From Darksidea phi (taxonomy: Eukaryota; Ascomycota; Dothideomycetes; Pleosporales; Lentitheciaceae): a stretch of DNA of 64,000 nucleotides. The stretch lies in assembly GCA_030770425.1 (NCBI GenBank), contig JASJFT010000093.1:107973-171972 (forward strand), read 5' to 3'. The translations under genes were made by a program, and so were the position numbers. The stretch's first letter is position 1, and the number at the start of each line of letters is the position of its first letter. Below, piece after piece: positions 54,390 to 64,000 of the stretch. The notes below the pieces were generated by a model that saw only the letters and a list, made by a program, of their open reading frames with translations, made no database searches and was not told the DNA's origin.

Positions 54390-56330
54390 AGTGTTTGGAG
54401 CGCTTTCCTCCAGGCTGCCAAGCGTTCACGGGCCCTACGACCAGCACTCCTCATATTTGCACGCAGTCCAATTATCTGGTTATCGTCCATCTCCAACCCC
54501 ACCTTCCTCTTCCCAAGAGTCTCGAGCGACTTGCTTGGTAATGCCCAGCGGTCGCTAAACGTCCTCTGCGGCCTTCTGTTGGAGTCTTGGCCTTCACCAT
54601 CCTGCACCTCCGAGCCACGTCCATCTTGTACGTCTGGTATCCAAACCCATGCGAAAAGAGTATCGAAGGGCATGAGCACGGCAAATGATATGAGCAGATA
54701 AGCGAAAGGGGCGGGTTCGGAGCCCGTCTTAGTGATGTGGGATGAGCTTACACAGGTTGAACACTAACTGACAGCAAATGTAGAGCGCTATGGCAAGTGC
54801 ATGTGTATGTTGGCTTGATACGCACGAAAGAAGGATCCACCGGCAACAGCGAACAGAACCGCTAGTATAACAAAACTCTACACTAACCACGTCGAGCGAG
54901 GCCAATACTTGATCACCTTCAACAGCAAGAGGGAGCCGAGCAATGACCCAACCGATATAGTCACCATGGAACGCTCGATATCCTGCCTCAGAACTTTATA
55001 GATGGTCGCTTTCGGGTCCGAGAAGTCCGAGTTCCACGTCCGCTACACTCCCGTTACATGACCAGGCTCCAACATCCAGATCTTTGATATCGTCCGAAGA
55101 TTGTCCAACCAAGGCCGCAGAAACCCACATCCAATATTAGCCAGCAGAGCGACGTACCAGCGAGGAGTCGAATGTTTCCTTTTTGATAAAGAATTGGTAG
55201 ATCTCTTCCCATGTGAACTGGCGTATCCTTCGACGATTGTCATTCTTGGCACTCCGCTTCTTTTTCTTCCTCTCCGTATGTTTCACGGTGTTACTGTTCG
55301 ACATATCCACCACGGCCGGTCCGCCTGTCGTGCGTCTTTCCGCAATATCCTCCATGGCACCCTTGGGTTGGAAGATGCGGCTGCTCATTTGCGCTGACGT
55401 AGGGTCTATCGTATCACCGTTTATATCCTGCTCTGCAATACGGACTGCTGGGCGTGATTGTGCTTTCTCTCTACCCTCGGCCAATGGAGTTGGTGCATTT
55501 GCCGCTGAGCTGCCCGGGCCATAGACTTTTACGACATCCTTGCGGGCTTGGGAATCATTCTGCTCGATGAGAAGGGTATATCGGGGCGTTTCCGAAATGG
55601 TCAAACAAGCTGTTATAGCCAGCAATGCCGGAAAGGCCCTCACCCAAATGACACATCGCTAGACGGAGTCGATGATAGGGGCAGCAACCTCATAATTCGG
55701 TCTCGTTGGGATTGAGGCCACGACTACGACTGATTCCTCTCAATGCACCCAAGCCTACGAGGTATGCCAGTAGCTGCCTCAAGGGCTGCATCATAAATAC
55801 CGCTACCAACATTCGAGCCCGGGACTTCTTCGAAGCCCATTTTCCTGTTATCACAGAAGATAATGGATGTTCCGCGCCTATTCCTACGCCGAGGGTGAAC
55901 CTCCAGAAGATTTTCCAGCTCGTAAAGCTCATTAAAGACTCGCCGGTGTGGTTCTGGAAGCCAGATGAGCTCTGTGCCATTCCGAGCGTTGCGATGATGA
56001 CCATACCGAGCTCCCAACCGTATAATTTCTGGCGTCCATATCGATCGCATAGGTGCCCGAACAGCAGCATGCCGAGGAAGCTACCGCACAGCGTTGCGAC
56101 GTTGTTATCGCGCTCATTGCGGGCAGAGGTTTCGCCGTTCCAATAAATGTATGCGAGCGACGGAGATATGACGTTCGTGGCGGACAGATTGTAAGAGTCG
56201 GTAAGAAGCCGGAGGCGGCTACTAGGTACACGCGAACGTTGAAGCCGTGCTCATCGATGATAGCCGTTATGCGCGTTTCGTATTGTTCGTCTGTCTACAG
56301 CAGAGGGTCGGCTCGGCTCAGTGGCGTTAT
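54390..56330 (-). pseudogene. MFS transporter of phosphate/H+ symporter (PHS) type, decayed
   Basis: Minus-strand fragments in family order: EHGFNVRVYLVAASGFL; then, after a one-base loss near 56200, TDSYNLSATNVISPSLAYIYW; LLFGHLCDRYGRQKLYGWEL with the family G-x-x-x-D-R-x-G-R-x-x loop; and SWKIFWRFTLGVGIGAEHPL, MVAVFMMQPL-like and ETPRYTLLIEQ. A polar loop carries RRRIRQFTWEEIYQFFIKKE. The far C-terminal AWVWIPDVQD and LPSKSLETLGKRKVGLEMDD end near 54460. Several stops and frame changes intervene, and membrane segments 7-11 are scarcely visible. Phosphate is the usual substrate of this family, with glycerophosphodiester carriers also related. It is non-functional as read. Confidence 0.75.
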
Positions 56331-56811
56331 CGGTAAAACAGCTCGGAAGCTTGCCTTGATGTCCCGGCCCGGTGGTCCAGGCACAAGCGTCCGCCAGATG
56401 TCGAATGACTACCGCATACTTGGATAGTCTCGAGATGAGGCTCGCTCGTTGATCTCTGAGGGGGAGGCAAACCGGAAGGAAGTACTCCGATGGTTTAAGT
56501 TTTTGGACCGAATCCTGGGGTCAGCATCGTTTTGAGCTCAGCCAGTTTGCCACTTCAAATGGCCGCAAATGCAGGGCGACATCGAAGCAGCCATGGCGCT
56601 TGCTGAGAAGCCTCGTTGCCTACTTTGCCACGAATGAGAGTACTCTTCTCTACGCGAGGGGTCCAAGGCACAGTCTAGCTCTTGTCATAGGTTTGTGGCT
56701 CACGTCTTATGCGCTGTCTGCCTACCGAAGCCGCCCTGAGCTTTCCGCGTCGTCCAGATCCCCCGCACACCATCATTGTGGATGTGGACTCATCTCACAT
56801 CTCACGTCTCT
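56331..56811. other. Intergenic, nothing recognised
   Basis: About 480 bases upstream of the next gene. No motif-bearing frame. Confidence 0.35.
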
Positions 56812-58870
56812 ATGGCGCTCACATTCCCCCTCGATACTCAGGTATCCGAGCTGATCAAGGCTGTCAACGCATGCAAGTCCATTCTCGATGCTTTTTTCGA
56901 TCAATACGATAATGCACCTGCTAGACTGCGCGAACTCGGACAGCTTATCAGTACATTCGAAGACATCCTACAACAGAACTATAACACCCTCAAACGTCAG
57001 AATACCACCTATCCTGGCCACGAAGGATTAAAGCGAACCTTGGAAGAATGTGCAACATTCCTGCAAAATTATAAATGTCTCTGCGGCCAGAAAAGTCATG
57101 GAGCTAAAAAGATCGTGTTCACCGCCATATACGCGCTCGATCAGAACCACGTTGCGAGACTAGATCGGCAACTCATGCGGCATGCACTTCCGATGCTACT
57201 ATGGAATTCAAACTCATTACTGTGAGTGGCCCGCTTCCCAATTTTGGCTTGGCCTAATGATCGGGTGCAGCAAGTGGGCGTTTGATAGGGGGGAGGAGCC
57301 GCCTGTGATTCAACAGCCTGATCTCCCCCTAAGCAAGCTGCCAGAGGAGTCCGATGTAGAGGAAGATGGCATACAAGAGGCAGAGGCTGCAAGAATGGAG
57401 CTGGATCGCTTTCGAAAAGAGATGATGGAACTGCAGGCGAAGATGCCTCGCCCACTGCAACGGCAAGAGCGCCGCGCTATGTTCTTTCAGGAGTTTCATG
57501 ACGTTGTCAGCCGTCACTGGATGAACCTTGGACTTACTGGAGACGAGCTATTGGAGATCTTCCCGAGCAGCGATACTCCTGATGAACTGTCTTCACTGGA
57601 TGCCTCGCCGTCTCTCCTTTCTTCCACAAGCACAAGCCGAGCAGCGATGAATCGCTGTGAAGTGACCATGTTTGTTTCTCCCCTTTGTTGACGAGTATAT
57701 CGGTACTAACCGGTGTTCAGCCTTTTGGACAAGCACGGGCATATCGAAAGCAGCGGTTATCGCGTTGAAGAGGACCAGCAGATGGAATTACGAGTAATTT
57801 TTTGGTACGATCGACAAAATAGACAACTAATGAAATATCACGGTCAGTCACAGAGTCTCCTTCCTGCAAGAACATAAGATATCGTTAGGTTGTGGCCATT
57901 ACCTATCCGAGCCAATTTACGACTTCACCAAGGATCCTGACTGCAAGGCCTTTCAACGTTTCGTGCGGAACAGAGAATTGCTAGGCAAATTTGACGCACA
58001 TCTCATCAAGTGCGAGGCAGGCAAATTGGCGCAATTGCAACAAATCAAGATCTGGAGACTAGATGGCGCTGATGATCAGCCAACTATTTCGTTCTTCGCG
58101 GATAGACTGGATTACGATAAAGGAGATATGAGCTCGACCCCAGCAACATTCTGCGAGTTGCATTTACGCTGGTTCGAGAGCATACCCCGACACGACTCCC
58201 CCAACGTATTACGGCTAGTCCTAAACAAGCTTCATCTAGACTCAGAACCGCAGTCACCACGACGAGGGCTGTCTTTCATAGGACGGCGACGTTCTTCCAG
58301 CACTTCCCCGACCTCGCCACGCCCATCCGCCAGCATCAATTATGCCGACCTACTCTACGATACCATCAATACATCTCTCATCACTAACACGGAACTATAC
58401 ATGGAGATGAAACTATGTTGAAATTGAGTTCTCGAGTATCGCAGATGTTCAACGTTTCATTCGTACCAGCCGTAACGCGCCTCGAACGTCGTTTAGCAGC
58501 CAGTCCTCTATATTCTTGGAGGAGACCTCTGCTTTTCTCATGACGGGCGCCTTGCCATCACAATCGATACAGTCAGCACAGCCTGGGCTTTCCGCTGCCT
58601 TCGCGTCAACAGGGTTCCCACAGTCGCCCTCCATCCAGTTCTTCCGGCAACGCTCGTGTATCTCCCGTCACGCCTATACAGACTGCTTCGTCAGCGGCCG
58701 CCTCTGTCTCCACTCACCGCTCCAACTCGACATCGATGCCACCTTCACCCGCTCTTACCGAACAAAGCGTTTCGACGTCGCACACAGGGGCCAGGACGCC
58801 AAACCTACAGATGCCAAGCCTACCGGAGGTGAAGATGCTGCCAGGCTTCTATCAGTGGGAGTTCTGAAGA
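56812..58870 (+). pseudogene. Fungal-specific protein of unknown function, C-terminus frameshifted
   Basis: Four exons (56812-57221, 57271-57669, 57721-57842, 57889-58421) join in phase and give 487 residues before TGA at 58419-58421. The N-terminal ~100 residues (SELIKAVNACKSILDAFFDQ, LRELGQLISTFEDILQQNYN) look like the helical N-terminal region common to many fungal STAND-like and signalling proteins. The middle is acidic and helical. Later, a two-strand region (LLDKHGHIESSGYRVEEDQQ, ISFFADRLDYDKGD) has no family I recognise. At 58413 one extra base moves the natural continuation (YVEIEFSSIADVQRFIRTSR) out of frame, and the far Ser/Thr-rich end changes frame again. It is either a broken C-terminus or a truncated but expressed form. 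Confidence 0.55.
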
Positions 58871-58957
58871 TGTTGTTCTGGACTAATATGTTCTGAATAC
58901 GCCCGCGGATAATTGCAAGACTAAGCGTCTACTACATCTTTCACGGGTAAACCCTCC

Positions 58958-60043
58958 TCATAGCTCGAGCTCATTCGCTCTTGGCCGCTCATATCTAGAC
59001 TCCCCTTCATCAGTCCCCCAACTCAGAGGTCTACCCCCGAGTCCTCGCATTCCATCATTCGGCATACCAGTCCCCACCGAGGTAGTCGGGTTCATGAACG
59101 CACTGCGGCTTGGTGTATCTCGCTCATACGCATTGTCAAATGGCGCATCGCCGCGGTCAAAGTTATCCCCCGACCGGGGGGTCGTCGCCGTAACCGGGGT
59201 TTCGAGCCCAATATTCGCTGCATTACCGCGTCTGTATGGGTCTTGGGTGGATATTGGTCTTGGTGGTGCAGATGTTGGCTGGACCACGACCTTGTCGCTG
59301 GTGCTCGAACAGCTACGCAGCAAAACGCGTCGGTATTTGAAGCATAATGCTCCTGCAATGAGGCCAACCGCAGCTATCACACCCACAACGATACCTGCTA
59401 TTTCGCCCGGCTTCAATTTATTTGCGGTAGGTTCGGTCGTTGATATTGGCGCTTGGTTTCCAGTGCTCGTTGGCGTCCGCACGGCTGTGTTCAATGTTGA
59501 AGAGCTACTTGTGTACGCGAAAGATGTGCTAGGCGGAACAGTAGATGTTTCGGTATGCCCCAAACCCTCGATGCCAATGATAGTCTGGGCCCTGCCCGGA
59601 TTGAGATGGAAAGCTCCTTTTGCGCAAGAACACTCTGAATCGTCCGCACAGCAGAACCTGTTATCGCCGCAAGCTTTCAGGTCCCCACTGAGATCGCGGT
59701 CAGTCTATGCAGAGTTAGTATTCGTTGGCGCCTCGCCCCGCAGAGCTCTTACCAAGCAGAAGTCTCCGCAAACTGCGTTGTTCCACTCTGGATTTGTACA
59801 GCTTCCGCGAATCGAAGTCCCCAGTGGATGCGATGAATTTGCTGTCGACGGATCAGTCACTACACACATACTATTCGAGTAGCATGTCCATCCTGTTGGA
59901 CAACACGATGTGATATATGCTGTCGGATCGCAGGCGAAGAAGCCAGATGCCGGTATGCCGTTCGGAAGGTAGCAGGGAGCGTCCGCGACTGCATACGCAA
60001 AGTCGAGGACCAAGAGCGTCGACGGCAATAACCAGTGTACCAT
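58958..60043 (-). CDS. Cys-rich single-pass membrane protein (sensor-like)
   Basis: Two exons (60043-59753 and 59704-58958) give 345 residues, with a GTAAGA..CATAG intron in phase. A signal peptide (LLPSTLLVLDFAYAVADA) is followed by a Cys-rich ectodomain: APCYLPNGIPASGFFACDPT, SCCPTGWTCYSNSMC, CGDFCL, ACGDNRFCCADDSECSC. A Ser/Thr-rich stalk, one membrane segment (GEIAGIVVGVIAAVGLIAGA) and a cytosolic Pro/Arg/Asp-rich tail of ~135 residues complete it. The CYLPNG...CC..GWTCY pattern is a recurring fungal ectodomain of unknown ligand. Its cysteine pattern differs from the 37-41 kb family, so it is not simply another copy. The layout suggests a surface sensor or wall-attached protein. Confidence 0.85.
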
Positions 60044-60784
60044 TGTCGCTCATGGATTCACATACAACCTAACAGTCCAACTGTCAGGCTGTTGTGACGC
60101 GGAGCTGAGCTATATAACGCAAGAGCCTTCGCTACAGTGTGCACATCGCGAAAACCCAATTTCGCCTTGCGCGTGGAACACGGGATATATGCAAGGCGCA
60201 GCGCTCTCTTGACAATAGGCTGCCACGAAAGGCTGCATGATCATATTGTTATTTCTTGTTGGGGTAGGCGGAGCCTATGCAGGCGCCGGAAATGGAATGG
60301 TTCGTCTTAGCCCCTGATATCCCATTCGCGCTCGATGAGCCTTCTTCAAACGAGGCGTTCAGGTGAATGCCTGAGGAGTCAAAAATTCCAGCCACACCAT
60401 GCAAGTGTAGGGGTTGCCGGGATTGGACGGTATCAGCCGCATCACAGGCGAAAGCTACGTCCATCTTGGGAATTGCCGCGCGAATCACGCTGCGCTCTGA
60501 ATCAATAGCTCGAACGATGTATCTCTTGAACGATAAATCACCCGAGCTGACGCCGGCGACTCTCGTCAAGCATCAGGCTTGTTGACACGCAAAGCTGTAT
60601 CTGCTTCCCTGAACCGGTTGACAACTGCCTACAGGAGGGGGGCTATGCGTAGGTAAACGCCACTTTGCGCGCCGAGAGGGGCTGATGTTCCACGGAAGGA
60701 CTCGATGGCGTTCCCTACAAAATTTACACTTCTCGCCCTCTTTACACTTACTGCCTTGTTCGAATTTTCCTCAACGAGTGATTG
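60044..60784. other. Intergenic, divergent promoter region
   Basis: About 740 bases between the membrane-protein start and the next plus-strand gene. A motif-free minus-strand frame (60249-60569) is not called. Confidence 0.35.
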
Positions 60785-63757
60785 ATGGATCGTGTACACA
60801 ACATGGACCCTTCGAACAACCCATACCTCTCTAGGAGAGATATATCGAGTGCCGGCAAGCCTTCACCGTATATGGCTTATCCTGGGACGGGAGACCCCCC
60901 GCAAATGAGTTCCGAGCCTCGGCCACCTTTTGCCGGCGCTCCGTCAAGACCTTCTAGTATCCTAGTTGGAGGCGATGTACAAAGCCGCTTGAAGCTAAGA
61001 AAGCCCTCCCCGTACAACACCCACGATGATTCTCCACAACGCGAATCCGAACCGAGAGCACCATTCTCGAAAGCACCGAGTCGACCCCCGCCGCCTGTGC
61101 CATTGCCCAATCTTGATGGCTTCTCAAACGGACCGAACGAAAACACACGTAGCGAAGCACCGCCTTTGTCTATGGGTGGAATGGAACGTGCGCTCCCAAC
61201 AGAGTCAGCGAGCATACCGGATGGGAACAGTAGCAGCGTCTCTGATGACTACACTACAATTAACGGGAAGGAAGACCGCCACGGCGACGCCAAAGAGCGA
61301 TACAAAAAGGGACTTGAGGTCATAGCCTACATCAAGGAAAAGAGCTCTTACGCGGAGGATGCCTCTCAGATCATATCGAGGCTGCAGGTAGCCGCTGATA
61401 GGAGAGTGAAGAGAAGCTATGTCAGCGGAAGACCAGCCCGGGACTACTATGACGGTGCCCCTGTAATCAAAGTTGGTATTGTCTTCTTGCCTGGCGTTGA
61501 TAAGCCTACAGTCACTCAGCTAGAGCAAGAGATGCTCATGGCAGACTACAAGCCGGATCAGCTAAGTGCGGTCTGGAGAGTAAACACGGCCGGACACTTA
61601 CTCTTCGATTTCGAAGTGACTAAAGATCTCAGAGTCGTCACCAAGGATCTGACATCAGACGTCCTGGAAAATATGAAACGGCGGGAGGATCGGCCGTTAT
61701 CATCGCTCATTCCCGGCCAACGAACAGAAGCCCTCATAGTGGCAGGCAGAGAAAAGCTACCGACTGTCAATATCGATAGCGAGCATGTTACTCTTGTGCA
61801 CGACCTTCGGTATTACGTCGGACAATTCGATCTAGAGAGCACGCTGATCGAAGTGGACTATTCGTCCATGGCGCGACTTCTTGTTAATTTCCAACTCATT
61901 ATCCAGAACAGAAACGCGGCACAAGACCTGGACGAAACAAGGAATCTTCTCGAAGACATGATGGAAGACGTCCGCCGCCTGTGCAACCGTAGCGCTATAT
62001 TGTTTCGAATGTCGACTAGGATGAAGATCATTACATCGAAGGATATCAGATACGGTGTGAACAACGGGCGGGAGTTCACCACGCTGACTACCAGCAAGGG
62101 TATCCGCAAGATCATCAGCTTGTCGTCGGCATACTACACTTCACTCGATCCCGCTGATAAGGTCCAACAGCTTCTGAAGCCTCGATTCCTGCAAATGCTG
62201 GTACTCCTATTGTCGTTTTTGAATGACGACGATCTCCATAACATCCAGGTATTCTTGGAACGCACCTTTCACTTCCATGCCGATCGTAGGAACCTTGAGC
62301 TATTGTTCCTTAAGGTTATTCCGTTCTACTCCATCAACGCCCACATCTTCCTTACATCGATAGTTCCCGCGTTCGAGGGCTGGTCACCAAAGACGCCTGA
62401 AAACCAAGACCACTCGTTCTATTGGGAGACTTTCATTAGTCGAATCGCTGCACATGGCTACCTCCTACCGGGTACCATCGATAGCCTCTGCCGGGCCCAG
62501 AAGTCATGGATTGTACAATGGCCAGAGAAAGGCTTCAAGGACTCTCTCCCGTTCCGCAATCTCCAGTACAGTGCGCAGGATGGCATGCGTACGTTCAATG
62601 AGATCCCGCCAATTGAGAGAGACTACGACCGTCACAACGACAACACGCTGCTGAGCGCTATCTTGACCGACGACAGACGATACATGATCCGAGTAGCGGA
62701 CTACGAGGCCATCGTATGCCTTACGAGAGGAGTCTACAGCATACAAGAGAGCGGTATCAACGGCCAACGGTATGACCTCGTCATTGAAGAGGGTCCTTTG
62801 AACCAGGCTACATACAATGCTGTCGATCAAATCAATCAAGTCATAAGGAGCGTCAATCAGTGGATCACGGGATTCCGCAGTTCATCCCTACGACGTCGCG
62901 AATCCGTGTTGGGCATGAGAGTCTCACGCAATCGCCGCCCAGACGTCGAAATGATCGAAGAGCTCTGCGTCACAGGACGACTGACCCGCTTCCGAGCCAT
63001 TCTTGGCAATACCTTCCTTGCAATAGCGTACAAGCTCGACGGGCGAAAGATAACTCTAGAAGACGCTCTCGCAACGCTTGCCCGCGATAACCAGGTCATA
63101 CAAAGTGTAGTCGACTACTACCAGAATCGCTTGGAGAAGTACGGAGAGGGCTTCACACCTGAAGTCCTTCGACGCATAGCCCACACCCTTAGTACTGTAG
63201 CAACAGAAATTAGCACCGCAGAGTCTTTCCGGCAAAACATTTCAAACGACCCTACCATCTCCGACGAACCGATCGTCACTCTGATCGAACCCCCAGGTGG
63301 CTCCTACTACGCCGCGCCCGTTTGGAACGACTACAGAGTCAGTCTTACGACTGGAAACTTGCTCACCATCGAAGCGAAGAAAAGTTATGTCGCCGAAGTC
63401 TCCTGGGGTCAAGAACTCATCATCGCGTTGCAAAACGATGGAAATCAATACGTGCTAGCGCCATTGGAGTATGTGGAGGAGCGGGATAGAGAGGATCAAG
63501 TGCAGGTGGGCGATGTTGCCGTTTTGGTGGGGCAGTACTTGGTGCTTGCTGAGCCGGTGGAGGATGAGGGGACAGATGCACTTATCATGTCAAATTATCT
63601 GAAGGTATGTTGATAGTACATCGAAGTGGTGTGATTGGCAATGAAGCTAACTGGTTGGCAGGTCGTTCGTGTGGAACAGGGTCCTAGGGTATCCAAGAGG
63701 CAGCAGAGAAGAATGCAATCGGGCACTGTGGCTATGAGTCGCTCTGTGTTTGTGTAG
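60785..63757 (+). CDS. Conserved-looking protein of unknown function, 971 residues
   Basis: Two exons (60785-63604 and 63662-63757) give 971 residues. The intron is GTATGT..GGCAG in phase 0, and the last exon adds VVRVEQGPRVSKRQQRRMQS and ends SVFV. A proline-rich N-terminus (about 1-150) contains a duplicated motif (SEPRPPFAGAPSRP and SEPRAPFSKAPSRP). The rest is folded-looking alpha/beta sequence: VIKVGIVFLPGVDKPTVTQL, LVHDLRYYVGQFDLESTLIE, DETRNLLEDMMEDVRRLCNR, LKPRFLQMLVLLLSFLNDDD, GRLTRFRAILGNTFLAIAYK. There is no signal peptide, membrane segment or catalytic motif I recognise. The absence of stops over 2.8 kb supports a real gene. The function is unknown, and a fungal-specific cytosolic or nuclear protein is a guess. 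Confidence 0.8.
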
Positions 63758-64000
63758 ATTACATTGATTTGGTCACATGTGAATTGGATGGTACATACGA
63801 AACATGGGTATGTATATGGCGATGGGATAGTGGCGTAGATTTCATTTGCTCTGCCTTGCTCACGGCCTCTACTTAACTGCAGCTCTAATGGAACCCTAGT
63901 CTCAGCCTTGTTGGTTGCTTGTCCACACTGTTCGCACTGGAATCTTCTTTTTACCTGTTTGGAGGCTGGGAATTTGGGTTTTTTTTTTTTTTTTTTTTTT
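63758..64000. other. 3' flank, ending in a T homopolymer
   Basis: About 240 bases of 3' flank. The last 22 bases (63979-64000) are all T, cut by the window edge. It is either a true poly(T) tract or a sequence-end artefact. Confidence 0.5.

Overview
The window comes from a filamentous ascomycete (Pezizomycotina, most likely Dothideomycetes). Supporting evidence: short GT-AG introns of about 45-80 nt, a HET-domain gene, a combined C2H2-type plus Zn2Cys6 regulator, a fungal ornithine decarboxylase antizyme, NAB2 and listerin orthologues, and C-to-T style decay of several transporter genes. I recognised no rRNA, tRNA or CRISPR array. All gene models are read from the sequence alone: open frames, splice consensus, phase and family motifs.

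Layout. 1-12.2 kb is accessory and partly decayed: a 5'-truncated HET gene, a GNAT acetyltransferase, an intact 8-exon amino-acid permease, then two broken MFS transporters, a broken unknown gene and a broken zinc-type alcohol dehydrogenase/enoyl reductase. 12.9-33.1 kb is mostly conserved housekeeping: yippee-like protein, REV1 (facing away from a nucleolar FKBP), ornithine decarboxylase antizyme with its +1 frameshift site, XPD/RAD3 (facing away from listerin/LTN1), a secreted protein and a short-chain dehydrogenase. A zinc-cluster regulator starts at 33.5 kb, divergent from the dehydrogenase. 36-41 kb is a minus-strand cluster of related single-pass membrane proteins with small Cys-rich ectodomains: one intact (38615-39768), others damaged. 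41.1-47.1 kb is gene-poor and AT-rich but holds an intact secreted precursor made of four Kex2-separated four-cysteine peptides (43766-44611) and a near-perfect 46-bp inverted repeat (46167-46278). 47.1-52.9 kb is housekeeping again: protoporphyrinogen oxidase, NAB2 and an SR-type splicing factor. 54.4-63.8 kb has a decayed phosphate/sugar-type MFS gene, a frameshifted fungal-specific gene, a Cys-rich membrane sensor-like gene and a 971-residue protein of unknown function.

The two most notable systems are the Kex2-processed repeat precursor, whose exons and introns were duplicated together as an A-B-A-B array, and the antizyme gene, where the UGG-UGU-UCC-UGA shift site is followed 10 nt later by an intron. 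The neighbouring cluster of fast-evolving membrane proteins shows gene duplication with decay.
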